This document shows positions 42,015-50,501 of a DNA stretch of 50,501 bases, in pieces (within the stretch, counting starts at the first letter, position 1; every line of letters starts with the position of its first letter). The DNA comes from Alphaproteobacteria bacterium (GTDB lineage: Bacteria; Pseudomonadota; Alphaproteobacteria; Rhodobacterales; Rhodobacteraceae). The DNA lies in NCBI GenBank assembly GCA_030433335.1, contig JAUILL010000026.1, positions 1 to 50,501 on the forward strand, read 5' to 3'. The notes beneath the pieces were generated by a model. It saw only the letters and a list, made by a program, of their open reading frames with translations. It was not told where the DNA came from and did not search any database. The position numbers were made by a program, and so were the translations under genes.

Positions 42015-44644
42015 AATAAAACTCCCTGTTCTTTGGGCACCGTGAAGTGGAAGGTAGAGCCGGTCCCAAGTTCAGATTTGATGGACAATGTGCCTCCGTG
42101 GCGTTCGACGATCTTGCGACAGATCGCCAGACCGATCCCCGTACCGGGAACCTGATCCCGCCGGTGGAGGCGTTTGAAAATTTCGAAGATTTTGGCGTGG
42201 TTTTTCGGGGCGATCCCAATCCCGTTGTCTTGGACCTCAAAGTGCCAGTAATTGCCCTCGTCCCTGCAAGAGACGTGGACTTTGATCGGGTCTTCGGGTT
42301 TGGTGTATTTGATGGCGTTGCCGATCAGGTTCTGGAACAACTGCATCAACTGCACCTTGCTAAACGGCAATACAGGCAGGTTTTCCTGCGTCAGCTCCAG
42401 CTTTCGTTCCGACGTGCCGCGGAAGTTGGCAAAGATATCGTGGACGATGGCGTTGCTGTCCACCTCGCTCATTTGCTCCATCCCGTGTTCAACACGGCTG
42501 TAGTCCAGTAGATCACGGATCAAGCCGATCCCGCGAGCGCCAGCATCGTTTAGGAACTTCAGATAGAACTCTGTTTGCTCGTCCTTCTGGTTCGTCTGGG
42601 TCAGGTGCGTGTCGAGCATCTCGGTGAACGAGTTGATCATCCGGAAGGGCTCTTGCAGATCATGAGAGCAAATATAGGCGAACTGCGCGAGTTCTTCGTT
42701 TGAACTCTCGAGGCGGTCCATCAGTTCGGATTGCGACTTTTCGAGCGCGCGGCGTTCGGAGATGTCGAAGAAGACAATGACGTAGCCCTGATTGTGGCCC
42801 TTGCGGTCTTCGATCGGGCCGGCAGAGATGGACAGGTCGATCGGGCGCTCGCCGACTTGGGGCAGGCGCAGTTCGATTTCTTCGTTCCGGTCAAACCGCG
42901 TGATATCCGTGATTTTGGCGTGGTCTTCAGAGCCCGAGATGTAGAATGGCAGCGAGCCAAAGCGCCGTCCGATCATCGACTCGCGATCTGCCTGAAGCAA
43001 TGTCGCCGCGGCGTCGTTCATCAAGCGGATGTTTTGATGACGGTCCAGATAGATCAGACCCTCGCTGGTGCTCGAGATGATCAATTCACGTTCCCGCGCC
43101 ATGTAGGCCAGTCGCGCTTCGCGGTTCTGCAGTTGGTGCGTGTTTTGCCGAAGTTTGATGTTCTGATGGTAGACCGTCATGCTGCGGTTCACGATGACCG
43201 AGAACAACAGGGTCATCAGGAACCCCAGTGGCAGGGTCGCCTGACTGAGCGGCTGGATCGAGTTCCGGACGAACTCTCGGTCCGGGACCATCTCCAAAGT
43301 CCAGTTTCGATTAAGAACTGTGACCTCCATCGCGGTCGACATACTCGGAGCGATTGGCTGTGTCGAAGCCACTTCGGTGACGGTGTCATTCCCGTCACTG
43401 ACACGGAGTTCGAAGTTCTCGAAGTCATCGCGCATCCATGACTGGATCAAGGAGTTGATGCTGATCGAGGCAACGATCAGGCCCCTAAACTCTTCGTTCC
43501 GCAGGATAGGAGAGAAAATGACAATGCTGTCTTTTCCGGTGGTCAGGGTGAAAGGGGGGCTGATCACGCTGCTCTTGGTGTGAACCGCTAGGTCCATCGC
43601 GGCGGTGCGGTCGGGGTGGTAATCACGCCCTACGCCGATGGCTCGATGATTGGGGATATAGGGGGCGACCCCGATGATTCTGTAGTCGGGACCAATCAGA
43701 GCAATCCCGGGAAGCTGCTGAAAATCTGATGCGTAGTTCTCGCCATCCGTTTGCCATAGGGCGGGATCAAGGGTGTCGCGCTGCGCCTCGCGGCGGGCCA
43801 TGCGCTCCAGCGCTTCGGTCAGGTTCTCGAATTCGCTCTGGATCAGTTTTTCGATAAAGCGAAGCTCGTGTTGGACATTCTGGATCGCCCTCGCGCGATC
43901 AGCTTCCAGAAGGTTTTTCCAGACTGCGCCAGTCACCAACAATGCGATGATCGCCACCGCAGAGGTGATCAGAACCTCTTTGCTGTGATGGGGAACGGTT
44001 TCGCCAAGACCTTCGCTGGCAAGAGCAATCGAGAGGCCGATCAGAAACATATTTGCGGCGGTATGTATCGCCATGCCGGTGATCGCGATCCACAGATACT
44101 CGGCGAGCAGATTTGCACCATAAGTCGCCAATCCGGTTAGCCCGATGGCAAACACGCCAAGGCCGAGGCTCGCCACGAACCCCCGCACCCAGCGCTTCGC
44201 GCCCAAGAGCGTGCGCAGAACACCAGAGGTCGCCGCGAGCAAAAGCCCGAACGCTGTGTTCGGTGCCATGTAGCCGCCAAAGGTACTGGTGTTGAAAAAG
44301 AGGTTGTCGACCTCAAGTCCTATCAACTTGAGATCCTCTAGTAGCGTCAAAACAGGCAGGATGCCGGTCAGGACACCAAAGATGAAACTTGCTCTATCCT
44401 TGTGATGGTACAGGCAGATGCACATGACCGACGCCAGTGCGAATGACAGCGCGGTGTTATAGGACATCAAAGAAAAGCCCGGCCAGACGTCTAGCAGGCG
44501 GATGATTCCAAAATGCCATCCAAACAAGGCCGAGATGGAAGTAATCAGTACCGTGACAGGCAAAAGATGAAACGCAATCTGTTGCAGCTTCGGCCGGTCG
44601 TTCACTCGTTCAGCACCCCTCGGCAAAAGAGAGGTCTCTGTCAT
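42011..44644 (-). CDS. Membrane sensor histidine kinase with CHASE, PAS and HisKA/HATPase domains
   Basis: An 877-residue kinase. The N-terminal about 240 residues contain about seven hydrophobic segments (MASE-like). A CHASE-type periplasmic sensor follows (about 255-440; FIEKLIQSEFENLTEALERM, VGRDYHPDRTAAM), flanked by a further membrane helix. Next come PAS (about 520-640), HisKA with His661 in SHDLQEPFRM, and HATPase with NLIGNAIKYT, DNGIGIAP and GTGIGLAICRKI. The ligand is unknown; CHASE domains bind small extracellular molecules. It heads a three-gene operon with overlapping or closely spaced genes. Confidence 0.9.
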   Translation of the reverse strand: MTETSLLPRGAERVNDRPKLQQIAFHLLPVTVLITSISALFGWHFGIIRLLDVWPGFSLMSYNTALSFALASVMCICLYHHKDRASFIFGVLTGILPVLTLLEDLKLIGLEVDNLFFNTSTFGGYMAPNTAFGLLLAATSGVLRTLLGAKRWVRGFVASLGLGVFAIGLTGLATYGANLLAEYLWIAITGMAIHTAANMFLIGLSIALASEGLGETVPHHSKEVLITSAVAIIALLVTGAVWKNLLEADRARAIQNVQHELRFIEKLIQSEFENLTEALERMARREAQRDTLDPALWQTDGENYASDFQQLPGIALIGPDYRIIGVAPYIPNHRAIGVGRDYHPDRTAAMDLAVHTKSSVISPPFTLTTGKDSIVIFSPILRNEEFRGLIVASISINSLIQSWMRDDFENFELRVSDGNDTVTEVASTQPIAPSMSTAMEVTVLNRNWTLEMVPDREFVRNSIQPLSQATLPLGFLMTLLFSVIVNRSMTVYHQNIKLRQNTHQLQNREARLAYMARERELIISSTSEGLIYLDRHQNIRLMNDAAATLLQADRESMIGRRFGSLPFYISGSEDHAKITDITRFDRNEEIELRLPQVGERPIDLSISAGPIEDRKGHNQGYVIVFFDISERRALEKSQSELMDRLESSNEELAQFAYICSHDLQEPFRMINSFTEMLDTHLTQTNQKDEQTEFYLKFLNDAGARGIGLIRDLLDYSRVEHGMEQMSEVDSNAIVHDIFANFRGTSERKLELTQENLPVLPFSKVQLMQLFQNLIGNAIKYTKPEDPIKVHVSCRDEGNYWHFEVQDNGIGIAPKNHAKIFEIFKRLHRRDQVPGTGIGLAICRKIVERHGGTLSIKSELGTGSTFHFTVPKEQGVLL

Positions 44645-44768
44645 TCAGCATCTTTCGTAATGTGAGTGGTAATCAAAAGTCACTGATACGTGTCCGATGA
44701 TATAGCGCCTCAAAACTATTAAGCAAATAGTTACTTGCAAAAACCAAGGGTTGGGCCGGTGCGGTGTT

Positions 44769-46286
44769 TTACCGGCAGTGGTCCGGCTTTTCGGTCTTGG
44801 CGTTGTTCCCTGTGGGTCCGCGAGACCCCTCGATCCGGAGCGAGTGTGCATTCTGCATGCGCCGACGGAGATGTCGCGACAGAGCGTCGATGATCGCGGT
44901 CAGCGCGATGGTGCCAAGCAAAAGTATCAGGGCGCGGTCAACCCGCAGTTGTTGCAGGTTCATCTGAACGTAAAACCCCAGAGTGCCGATCCCCAGCAGT
45001 CCCATAATCGCAGTTTCGCGCAGAATGATCTCCCACCTATACAGACAGAGCGCCCAAAAGGTACCGGTAAGGCGGGGGAATACCTCCCAGCCCCAGAAGG
45101 TCAGACCGGTTGGCGCATCTAGCCGCACCGGCAGTGAAGCTGACTGACGGCCGAGCAAGTGAGCGATGATTGCGCCGTTGTGCAATGCCAAAGCGAGAAT
45201 CGCTGGCAGCATCGAGGGGCCGAAAATCTGCAGCAGAATAAATGCTAACATATATTCCGGTGTAGAGCGCAGCAGGACCAAAACGCCGTGTCCTATGGCG
45301 GCACCGATGCGCCCGACCACTCGGGGCACGATGGCCGGAAAACTCAGTGCAGCCAGAAGCGCCGCCCCGGTCAGAGCGATCTGCGAAAGGCTCAGGGTCG
45401 CGATGCTGCCCGGGATCGCTTGGCCGATCAGGACTTTGCCCAACCAAGGCCCCCAGTCTGCGCCGGTCCGCATCGGGGCAGGGGCCAGATCTTGTAGAAA
45501 CCTCAGAGCTGCGCCTTGGCCCATAGGTGGAAAGGGCAGGTGTATGAGTCCCCAAATCGACGTAGCAATGAAAATCGGCACGAGCGGCCAACGCACCCAG
45601 TGCCGCAGGGGCAGAATGAGCGCCAAAAAGACAAAAAAGACCGCCGCAGCCTCGGGGTAGAGGGCCTGTTTGAAGTAGCTTTCGAGATGGAAGCCCAATG
45701 TCGGCAATCCGATGAAACCGAGCACTGCGCTAGATCTCAGGCCACATTCCAAACGGTAGAGGCTGTAGGTGGCTATTTGCGGAACGCAGGCGGGCAAACG
45801 AACCCAAAGCAGGCGCACCAAGCCGGAGGTGACAAATGGCAGGGCGGCTTCGGCGCGGGCGTCGGTTTCGTCCAGATATTCGGAGAAGACTTTGGCAAAG
45901 ATCCCCGCGTAGGGCAGGCCGATCGCCAAAACACCGGTCAGAGGCGAAAGCCCCGTGATATTCATGAGCATCAGTGCCCAGAAAATCTCGTGGAGGGCGC
46001 GAATGGCGATGCAAAAGCTACGGACCCATCGGATGCGGTAGAAGGGGGCCAGGAGCAATCCGCAGATCGCCCCGAATGCGACACCGCAAAAAGCGAATGC
46101 CAGCGTGAGGCCCGCAGCGTTCAAAAGCAGCATCGGATCGCTGAAATAAGGCATAAGAATGCCTTGGCCGATTCTGTTCAGGGTGAGCCACGGGTCTGGT
46201 CCGCTGCTGGACAGATCCGCAAACACGAGGGCAAGGCAGCAGCTGGCCACAAGCGCGATGAACAGGTGGCGGCCTGTCAGGCTCAT
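44769..46286 (-). CDS. PhnE-type ABC permease, two permease domains fused
   Basis: A 505-residue permease with about 12 membrane helices made of two PhnE-like halves. Each half carries a late EAA-like loop (residues about 140-200, LRSSAVLGFIGLPTLGFHLES; and about 420-460, ETAIMGLLGIGTLGFYVQM). Known PhnE is about half this size and forms a homodimer, so this is a tandem fusion. The start overlaps the ATPase stop as ATGA. Confidence 0.88.
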   Translation of the reverse strand: MSLTGRHLFIALVASCCLALVFADLSSSGPDPWLTLNRIGQGILMPYFSDPMLLLNAAGLTLAFAFCGVAFGAICGLLLAPFYRIRWVRSFCIAIRALHEIFWALMLMNITGLSPLTGVLAIGLPYAGIFAKVFSEYLDETDARAEAALPFVTSGLVRLLWVRLPACVPQIATYSLYRLECGLRSSAVLGFIGLPTLGFHLESYFKQALYPEAAAVFFVFLALILPLRHWVRWPLVPIFIATSIWGLIHLPFPPMGQGAALRFLQDLAPAPMRTGADWGPWLGKVLIGQAIPGSIATLSLSQIALTGAALLAALSFPAIVPRVVGRIGAAIGHGVLVLLRSTPEYMLAFILLQIFGPSMLPAILALALHNGAIIAHLLGRQSASLPVRLDAPTGLTFWGWEVFPRLTGTFWALCLYRWEIILRETAIMGLLGIGTLGFYVQMNLQQLRVDRALILLLGTIALTAIIDALSRHLRRRMQNAHSLRIEGSRGPTGNNAKTEKPDHCR

Positions 46287-46942
46287 GCGTACAAACTCAT
46301 GATGTCCGCTTCATGCAGGTCAGCGGCTTGGGCGTCGAAGACGATGCCGCCTTTGCGCAACCCGATCACACGGCTTGCCCGCGCCCGTGCCAGATGGACG
46401 TCATGCAGAGCCACAATGCTGGATTGAAAAGTGCAATCCAACTCGGTCAGCAGATGGCGCGCTTGGGTCGGGTCGACGGCGGACACAGGTTCGTCCGCGA
46501 TGACGATGTCACCTCCGCGAAGGAGCGCCCGAGCCAGCGCGACCCTTTGCTTTTGTCCACCAGACAGCTGGCTCACGCGGCGGCGTCCAAGACCAGAGAG
46601 ACCCGTTCGATCTAAAACCGCGTCGACGGCAGCTTGCTCTGGAGTGGTTGGCCAAACCAAAGTGCGCAGGTTGCGGGCTGTACCGAAATCATCCAGCCGC
46701 CCCATCCAGACGTTGTGAAACACGCTAAGCTGTGCCACCAGTCCCGCCTCTTGGGGGACAAGCGCGACCCGCTGGTCCGCGAGCCGCGTGAACATCGCAT
46801 GAAGCAATGTGCTTTTGCCGACGCCACTTGGCCCAAGCAAGGCGATCCGTTCGCCCGCCTGAACCGTCAGCGAGACACCGGTCAGCACGGGCGTGTCGCC
46901 CCAACCCAGTGTCTCGTTTTGCAGCGTCAGGAGTGTGGTCAT
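46283..46942 (-). CDS. PhnC-type ABC transporter ATP-binding protein
   Basis: A 219-residue ATPase, somewhat short for PhnC. Walker A GPSGVGKST, Q-loop region VPQEAGL, signature LSGGQKQR, Walker B VIADEPVSAVD and switch ALHDVHLA. Overlaps both neighbours (TGATG with the upstream binding-protein gene, ATGA with the permease gene). Confidence 0.92.
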   Translation of the reverse strand: MTTLLTLQNETLGWGDTPVLTGVSLTVQAGERIALLGPSGVGKSTLLHAMFTRLADQRVALVPQEAGLVAQLSVFHNVWMGRLDDFGTARNLRTLVWPTTPEQAAVDAVLDRTGLSGLGRRRVSQLSGGQKQRVALARALLRGGDIVIADEPVSAVDPTQARHLLTELDCTFQSSIVALHDVHLARARASRVIGLRKGGIVFDAQAADLHEADIMSLYA

Positions 46943-47784
46943 CAGTCGATGATGTCGAGGGCGCGGGCGGTGTCCTCGATCGGCTGGTACATGGCGTTGT
47001 CCGCCGCGATGAACGCCGAGCGGGGGAAGCTGGCCAGGAGTGCCTCGTCTTCCATGCCGATCAGAGCGTCTTGGACTTTTTGGGTGAAGCCTTCGCCAAA
47101 CCGCGCGTCCACGTCGCCGCGGATGGTCCAGTTGTAGTCGGGGTAGGCGGGCGTCTTCCAGATGATGGTGGTCTGGTCCGCTTCGGGCGCGCCTTCGGCC
47201 ACGGCAGTGTCATAGACGGTGTAGTTCAGCGCGCCGACTTCGTATGCACCCGATGCCACCAGACGCAGGGTCTGGCCATGGTCACCACTGAAGCCCACGG
47301 TGCTGAACAGGTCTTCGGGCGCTTTGCGGGTCAGTTCACGGACATAGAATTCGGGCATCAAACGGCCCGAGGTCGAGGTCTGCGCCCCGAAGGTGAAGCT
47401 GCGACCAGACAGGTCGGGCAGGGTTTCGCCTTCGGTCAGGCCGGTGTCGGTGTTCGCGATGAAGTAGGTGACAAAGCTTTCGTCCTCGGCGCCTTGGGCG
47501 ATGGCTTGCGAGTCCGGAACTGCCAGTCGGGCCTGAACGCCGGACAAGCCGCCGAACCACCCCAGTTGGATCTGGTCGTTGCGGAACGCCATCACGGCCG
47601 CGCCGTAGTCTTTGACTGGCACGTATTCGATATCGACGCCAAGCTTGGCCTTCAGATAGTCAGCGACCGCGCCGAACCGCTCGATCAGGCGGGTTTCGTC
47701 GTCATCGGGGATAGCCGAGAAATACAGTGTGTCCGACAGGGCCGGCGAGGCGGTGCAGAGCAGCGCGAGAAGAAGCTTTTTCAT
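46942..47784 (-). CDS. PhnD-type oxyanion/phosphonate-binding protein (possibly selenate-type)
   Basis: A 280-residue periplasmic binding protein with a Sec signal peptide (MKKLLLALLCTASPALS). The PhnD-family features are LYFSAIPDDDETRLIERFGAVADYL and IQLGWFGGLSGVQAR. The FSAIPD opening and the WFGG loop are those of the subgroup annotated as putative selenate transporters, though no sel genes are nearby. Ligand therefore uncertain among phosphonate, phosphite and other oxyanions. First gene of the importer operon. Confidence 0.87.
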   Translation of the reverse strand: MKKLLLALLCTASPALSDTLYFSAIPDDDETRLIERFGAVADYLKAKLGVDIEYVPVKDYGAAVMAFRNDQIQLGWFGGLSGVQARLAVPDSQAIAQGAEDESFVTYFIANTDTGLTEGETLPDLSGRSFTFGAQTSTSGRLMPEFYVRELTRKAPEDLFSTVGFSGDHGQTLRLVASGAYEVGALNYTVYDTAVAEGAPEADQTTIIWKTPAYPDYNWTIRGDVDARFGEGFTQKVQDALIGMEDEALLASFPRSAFIAADNAMYQPIEDTARALDIID

Positions 47785-47833
47785 AAATTCGTCCTGGGGC
47801 TTTTGGCGGGGTCTATAGCGGCGGCTGATCCAA

Positions 47834-47878
47834 GGTTCCAGTACGGAACCGCCCCGGACTGAAGGTCAGCCGGGGCGG
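47834..47878. terminator. Hairpins between helicase end and importer start
   Basis: GGTTCC (47834-47839) / GGAACC (47845-47850) and CCGCCCCGG (47849-47857) / CCGGGGCGG (47870-47878) with inner CTGA/TCAG. No T-run follows on either strand, so termination is only probable. They lie downstream of the helicase gene (minus strand) and upstream of the binding-protein gene. Confidence 0.5.
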
Positions 47879-47892
47879 TGGGATCTATATAA

Positions 47893-50160
47893 TTACGGGC
47901 GCTTGGGGCGCGGGCCTGCGGGTTTCCCCGGTTTGCCGCCCTTGGCCGGTTTTCGGAAGGGCGTGGCGTCGCCGCCTTTAGCTGCGGGGCGAGCGGGCTT
48001 GCCGCCAAATCCGCGTTTCGCGCCATCGGGTTTGCCGCCTCTACGGTCATCCTTGCCGAAGCCGCCTTTGCCATCCTTCGAGAAGGGGCGCTTGCCTGCA
48101 GGCTTGCCGCCGCGATCATCGTCGAACTTGCGGCCCATGGGTTTGCCTGCGGGCTTGCCGGGGCGATCGTCAGAGCGCGGTGCGCGGGGACGGTCATCAC
48201 GGTCGTCGCGTTTGGTTTTGTCCCAACGGGGCTTGTCGCCTTTGGGTTTGTCCGACTTGGGTTTGTCGCCCCAGACCGGCTTGGTTTTGCGGGCAACGGG
48301 GCCATGTGCCTCAACGGGGCGGGGCGCGGGACGTTCAGTGCGTTCGGGACGATCCGCGCGGTCAGCAGCGGGCTTCGGTGCGCGCTCTGCGAAATCCGAG
48401 CGGGGAGCCGGACGCGGACGGTCGTCATCCTCGCGCTTGCGCTTGAAGGGACGGTCGTTCTTTTCCGCGAACTTGCGGTTCGATTTGCTGCGGGGCTGAG
48501 GCTTCGACAGTTTGGGCGCTTCGTCCAGTTGGGTCAGAACGTGGCCGCGATCAGTGGTCATGGACGCGCCGATCTCATCCAGAAAGCCGGCAACCGCATC
48601 GGCACGGAGCTCGATATAGCTGACGGTGTCCAGAATGCGCATCGCACCGATCTCGTCCTTGGTGATGTCACCGGCGCGGCAGATCATTGGCAGCATCCAG
48701 CGGGGGGTGACGTTCTGGTCGTGACCTGCATCCATGCGGAACCAGACCGACTCTGTGAACTCTTCGCGCTGCTTTCTGGGGGCGGGCGCGTCCACGGACA
48801 TCTGGTCAATCTCTTCCGGAGCGGAACGGCCCGTGTTCAGCGCGCGCAGATAGGCCAGCGCCAGTTGTTCGACGCTGAAGGTCTGGGTCAGCAGATCAAC
48901 GGTGGGCTGTTCGGTCGAGGTGGGGGTGTCCTGCCACGACTCGTCTGCCAGCATCCGCTCGCTGTCTTTGGCCGCCACTTCCTCGGCCGAGGGTGCAGCA
49001 CCCCAGTTCGCGGTCAGTTTGGCCCATTTCAGCAGGCGCTCTGCTTTCTTGCGGTTCTTGGGCGTGACCATCAGCGTGCTGACGCCCTTGCGACCCGCGC
49101 GGCCGGTGCGGCCAGAGCGGTGCAGCAGGGTTTCGTGGTTGCTAGGCAGTTCTGCGTGGATCACCAATTCTAGGTTGGGCAAGTCGATGCCCCGCGCAGC
49201 CACGTCGGTCGCCACACACACACGGGCACGGCCATCGCGCATCGCTTGCAGCGCGTGGGTACGTTCGGTCTGGGTCAGCTCACCGGACAGCGCCACGACC
49301 GAGAAGCCGCGGTTCGACAGACGCGAGGTCATGCGGGCCACCATCGCACGGGTGTTCGCAAAGATGATCGCATTGGGCGCCTCGTAATACCGCAGGACGT
49401 TGATGATCGCGTTTTCTGAGTCGCGGTCGTTCACCACCATGGCGCGGTATTCGATGTCAGAGTGCTGCTTTTGCTCGGACACAGTGCTGATGCGCAGGGC
49501 ATCGCGCTGGTACTGCTTGGCCATCCGTTCGATTTCTTTGGGAACGGTGGCAGAAAACAGCAGGGTCTGACGCTCTTCGGGGCAGGAGCCCAGAATGAAT
49601 TCCAGATCTTCGGAGAAGCCAAGGTCCAGCATCTCGTCTGCTTCGTCCAGCACAACGGCGCGAACGTTGCTCAGGTCGATGGTTTCGCGCTGGATGTGGT
49701 CACGCAGACGGCCTGGGGTGGCGACAACAATGTGTGCGCCACGCGCCAGAGCACGCTTTTCATCGCGGAAATCCATGCCGCCTACGCAGGAGGCGAGGAA
49801 GGCACCGGCATCTTCATAGAGCCACACCAGCTCGCGTTTGACCTGCAGGGCCAGTTCGCGGGTGGGGGCGATGATCAGGGCCAAAGGCGCTTCGGCAGCT
49901 TCAAAGGTATCCGACTCGCCAAGAATCGCGTTCGCGATGGCGAGGCCGAAGCCAACGGTTTTACCAGAGCCGGTCTGGGCCGACACCAGCATGTCTTGGG
50001 TGCCGAGTTCAGGATTGCTCACAGCTTCTTGAACGGGGGTCAGGCTGGAATATCCACGGCGCTCCAGCGCCTGTGCGAGGGTCTTTTTCACGTGCTTGTC
50101 TGCTTTCAAGTCAGAGGATTTGGCCGCAAATCCGCAGTTTTCGCGGAAGGGGCGGCGCAT
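47893..50160 (-). CDS. DEAD-box RNA helicase with DbpA-like domain and basic tail
   Basis: A 755-residue helicase (or 732 from GTG 50091). Core motifs: SAQTGSGKT, PTRELALQ, GGMDF, TPGR, DEAD, SAT, ARGIDLPN and HRSGRTGRAG. A DbpA-type RNA-binding domain follows at about 490-550 (VWFRMDAGHDQNVTPRWMLPMI). The last about 190 residues are a low-complexity Lys/Arg/Asp/Gly/Pro tail, likely disordered and RNA-binding. It is the second DEAD-box helicase in the window. Start uncertain: ATG 50160 has no clear ribosome-binding site, and GTG 50091 places the core only a few residues in. Confidence 0.9.
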   Translation of the reverse strand: MRRPFRENCGFAAKSSDLKADKHVKKTLAQALERRGYSSLTPVQEAVSNPELGTQDMLVSAQTGSGKTVGFGLAIANAILGESDTFEAAEAPLALIIAPTRELALQVKRELVWLYEDAGAFLASCVGGMDFRDEKRALARGAHIVVATPGRLRDHIQRETIDLSNVRAVVLDEADEMLDLGFSEDLEFILGSCPEERQTLLFSATVPKEIERMAKQYQRDALRISTVSEQKQHSDIEYRAMVVNDRDSENAIINVLRYYEAPNAIIFANTRAMVARMTSRLSNRGFSVVALSGELTQTERTHALQAMRDGRARVCVATDVAARGIDLPNLELVIHAELPSNHETLLHRSGRTGRAGRKGVSTLMVTPKNRKKAERLLKWAKLTANWGAAPSAEEVAAKDSERMLADESWQDTPTSTEQPTVDLLTQTFSVEQLALAYLRALNTGRSAPEEIDQMSVDAPAPRKQREEFTESVWFRMDAGHDQNVTPRWMLPMICRAGDITKDEIGAMRILDTVSYIELRADAVAGFLDEIGASMTTDRGHVLTQLDEAPKLSKPQPRSKSNRKFAEKNDRPFKRKREDDDRPRPAPRSDFAERAPKPAADRADRPERTERPAPRPVEAHGPVARKTKPVWGDKPKSDKPKGDKPRWDKTKRDDRDDRPRAPRSDDRPGKPAGKPMGRKFDDDRGGKPAGKRPFSKDGKGGFGKDDRRGGKPDGAKRGFGGKPARPAAKGGDATPFRKPAKGGKPGKPAGPRPKRP

Positions 50161-50501
50161 CCATACAGCACTAGTCCCGGCGGCAATCGCGCCCGCCTAT
50201 AGCATTCTGATCGTTCTGTATAGGGTGATTGCTGCAAAAGCATGGGAATATCTGCTTTGCGTCTGGGGATTGGGTCGCGACGAGTGGTTTTCAGCTTTGC
50301 GTGGGGAGAGGGTTATTTGTGCCTTTATTGGTTTGTGAAGAGGAAGGAATTCGGCGTCATAATCATGTATGCCCCTGAGGCGGGGTGAGGCTTTCCGGAC
50401 CCTCGGTTGGCGTTCGAATGTGTTCTGTTGTGGGGCATTGCTCTTGGTGCTGTCGAGCTTTGTCTCCGTGGTCTTTGGAGGCTCTTTCCCTAGAGGGTGT
50501 G
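50161..50501. other. Right-edge region without recognised gene
   Basis: These 341 bp lie upstream of the helicase gene and should contain its promoter. An 80-codon plus-strand frame (50096-50338) overlaps the helicase start and shows no recognisable sequence. No terminator or RNA gene was recognised. Confidence 0.4.

Noticed and set aside
48304..49173. 289-codon plus-strand frame opposite the DEAD-box helicase
   Set aside because: Antisense shadow of a real helicase.

Overview
The window looks like chromosomal DNA of a marine Rhodobacterales (Roseobacter-group) alphaproteobacterium. This rests on high GC with GC-rich third codon positions, the DMSP/acrylate-linked acuR-acuI pair, several RTX proteins, small families typical of the group (a DUF6525-type protein, a small Cys-rich exported protein), and protein sequences that read like that group throughout. 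No rRNA, tRNA, CRISPR array, prophage or replication origin was seen. Only a fragment of one insertion sequence is present, at the left edge.

Layout. 1-124: the 3' end of an IS5-family element, abutting the N-terminally shortened hybrid sensor kinase at 133-1887. 2.1-8.7 kb: a small hypothetical gene, then three co-directional RTX genes; a fourth lies at 15.0-16.0 kb. 8.7-13.4 kb: an SbcCD-like pair (YhaO-type nuclease and YhaN-type ATPase). 13.7-15.0 kb: a compact trio of a periplasmic PepSY-like protein, a cytochrome b561-like membrane protein and a membrane-anchored LuxR-type regulator. 16.2-17.9 kb: acuR-acuI behind a near-ideal operator. 17.9-21.2 kb: a LysR regulator divergent from doxX, ygiD and yqjG, a quinone/aromatic-stress operon. 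21.3-28.1 kb: single genes (DEDD exonuclease, rhodanese, DUF6525, YbaK, lipoamide-dehydrogenase-like protein, Cys-rich exported protein, Crp/Fnr regulator, UPF0173 hydrolase), with a 680-bp gene-poor interval ending in a strong terminator that may mark a small RNA.

28.1-34.5 kb: a LacI regulator divergent from a Ugp-type ABC importer (binding protein, two permeases, ATPase) whose last gene is an endonuclease/exonuclease/phosphatase-fold protein instead of the usual UgpQ. 34.5-40.7 kb: GNAT acetyltransferase, 2-hydroxyacid dehydrogenase, RhlE-like helicase, cold-shock protein, small lipoprotein, L,D-transpeptidase and an MFS transporter. 40.9-44.6 kb: an overlapping signalling operon of a CHASE/PAS histidine kinase, an Rcp1-like receiver and a HisKA-like protein without a recognisable ATPase. 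44.8-47.8 kb: a PhnD/PhnC/PhnE-type oxyanion importer with overlapping genes and a two-domain fused permease. 47.9-50.2 kb: a DEAD-box helicase with a DbpA-like domain and a long basic tail.

Most interesting for follow-up: the PepSY/cytochrome b/membrane-LuxR trio as a possible redox-sensing transcription switch; the HisKA-only protein as a dedicated phosphotransfer partner; the apparently leaderless, self-repressed acuR; the Ugp operon with an EEP-fold enzyme; and the terminator-marked candidate RNA near 27.1-27.3 kb.
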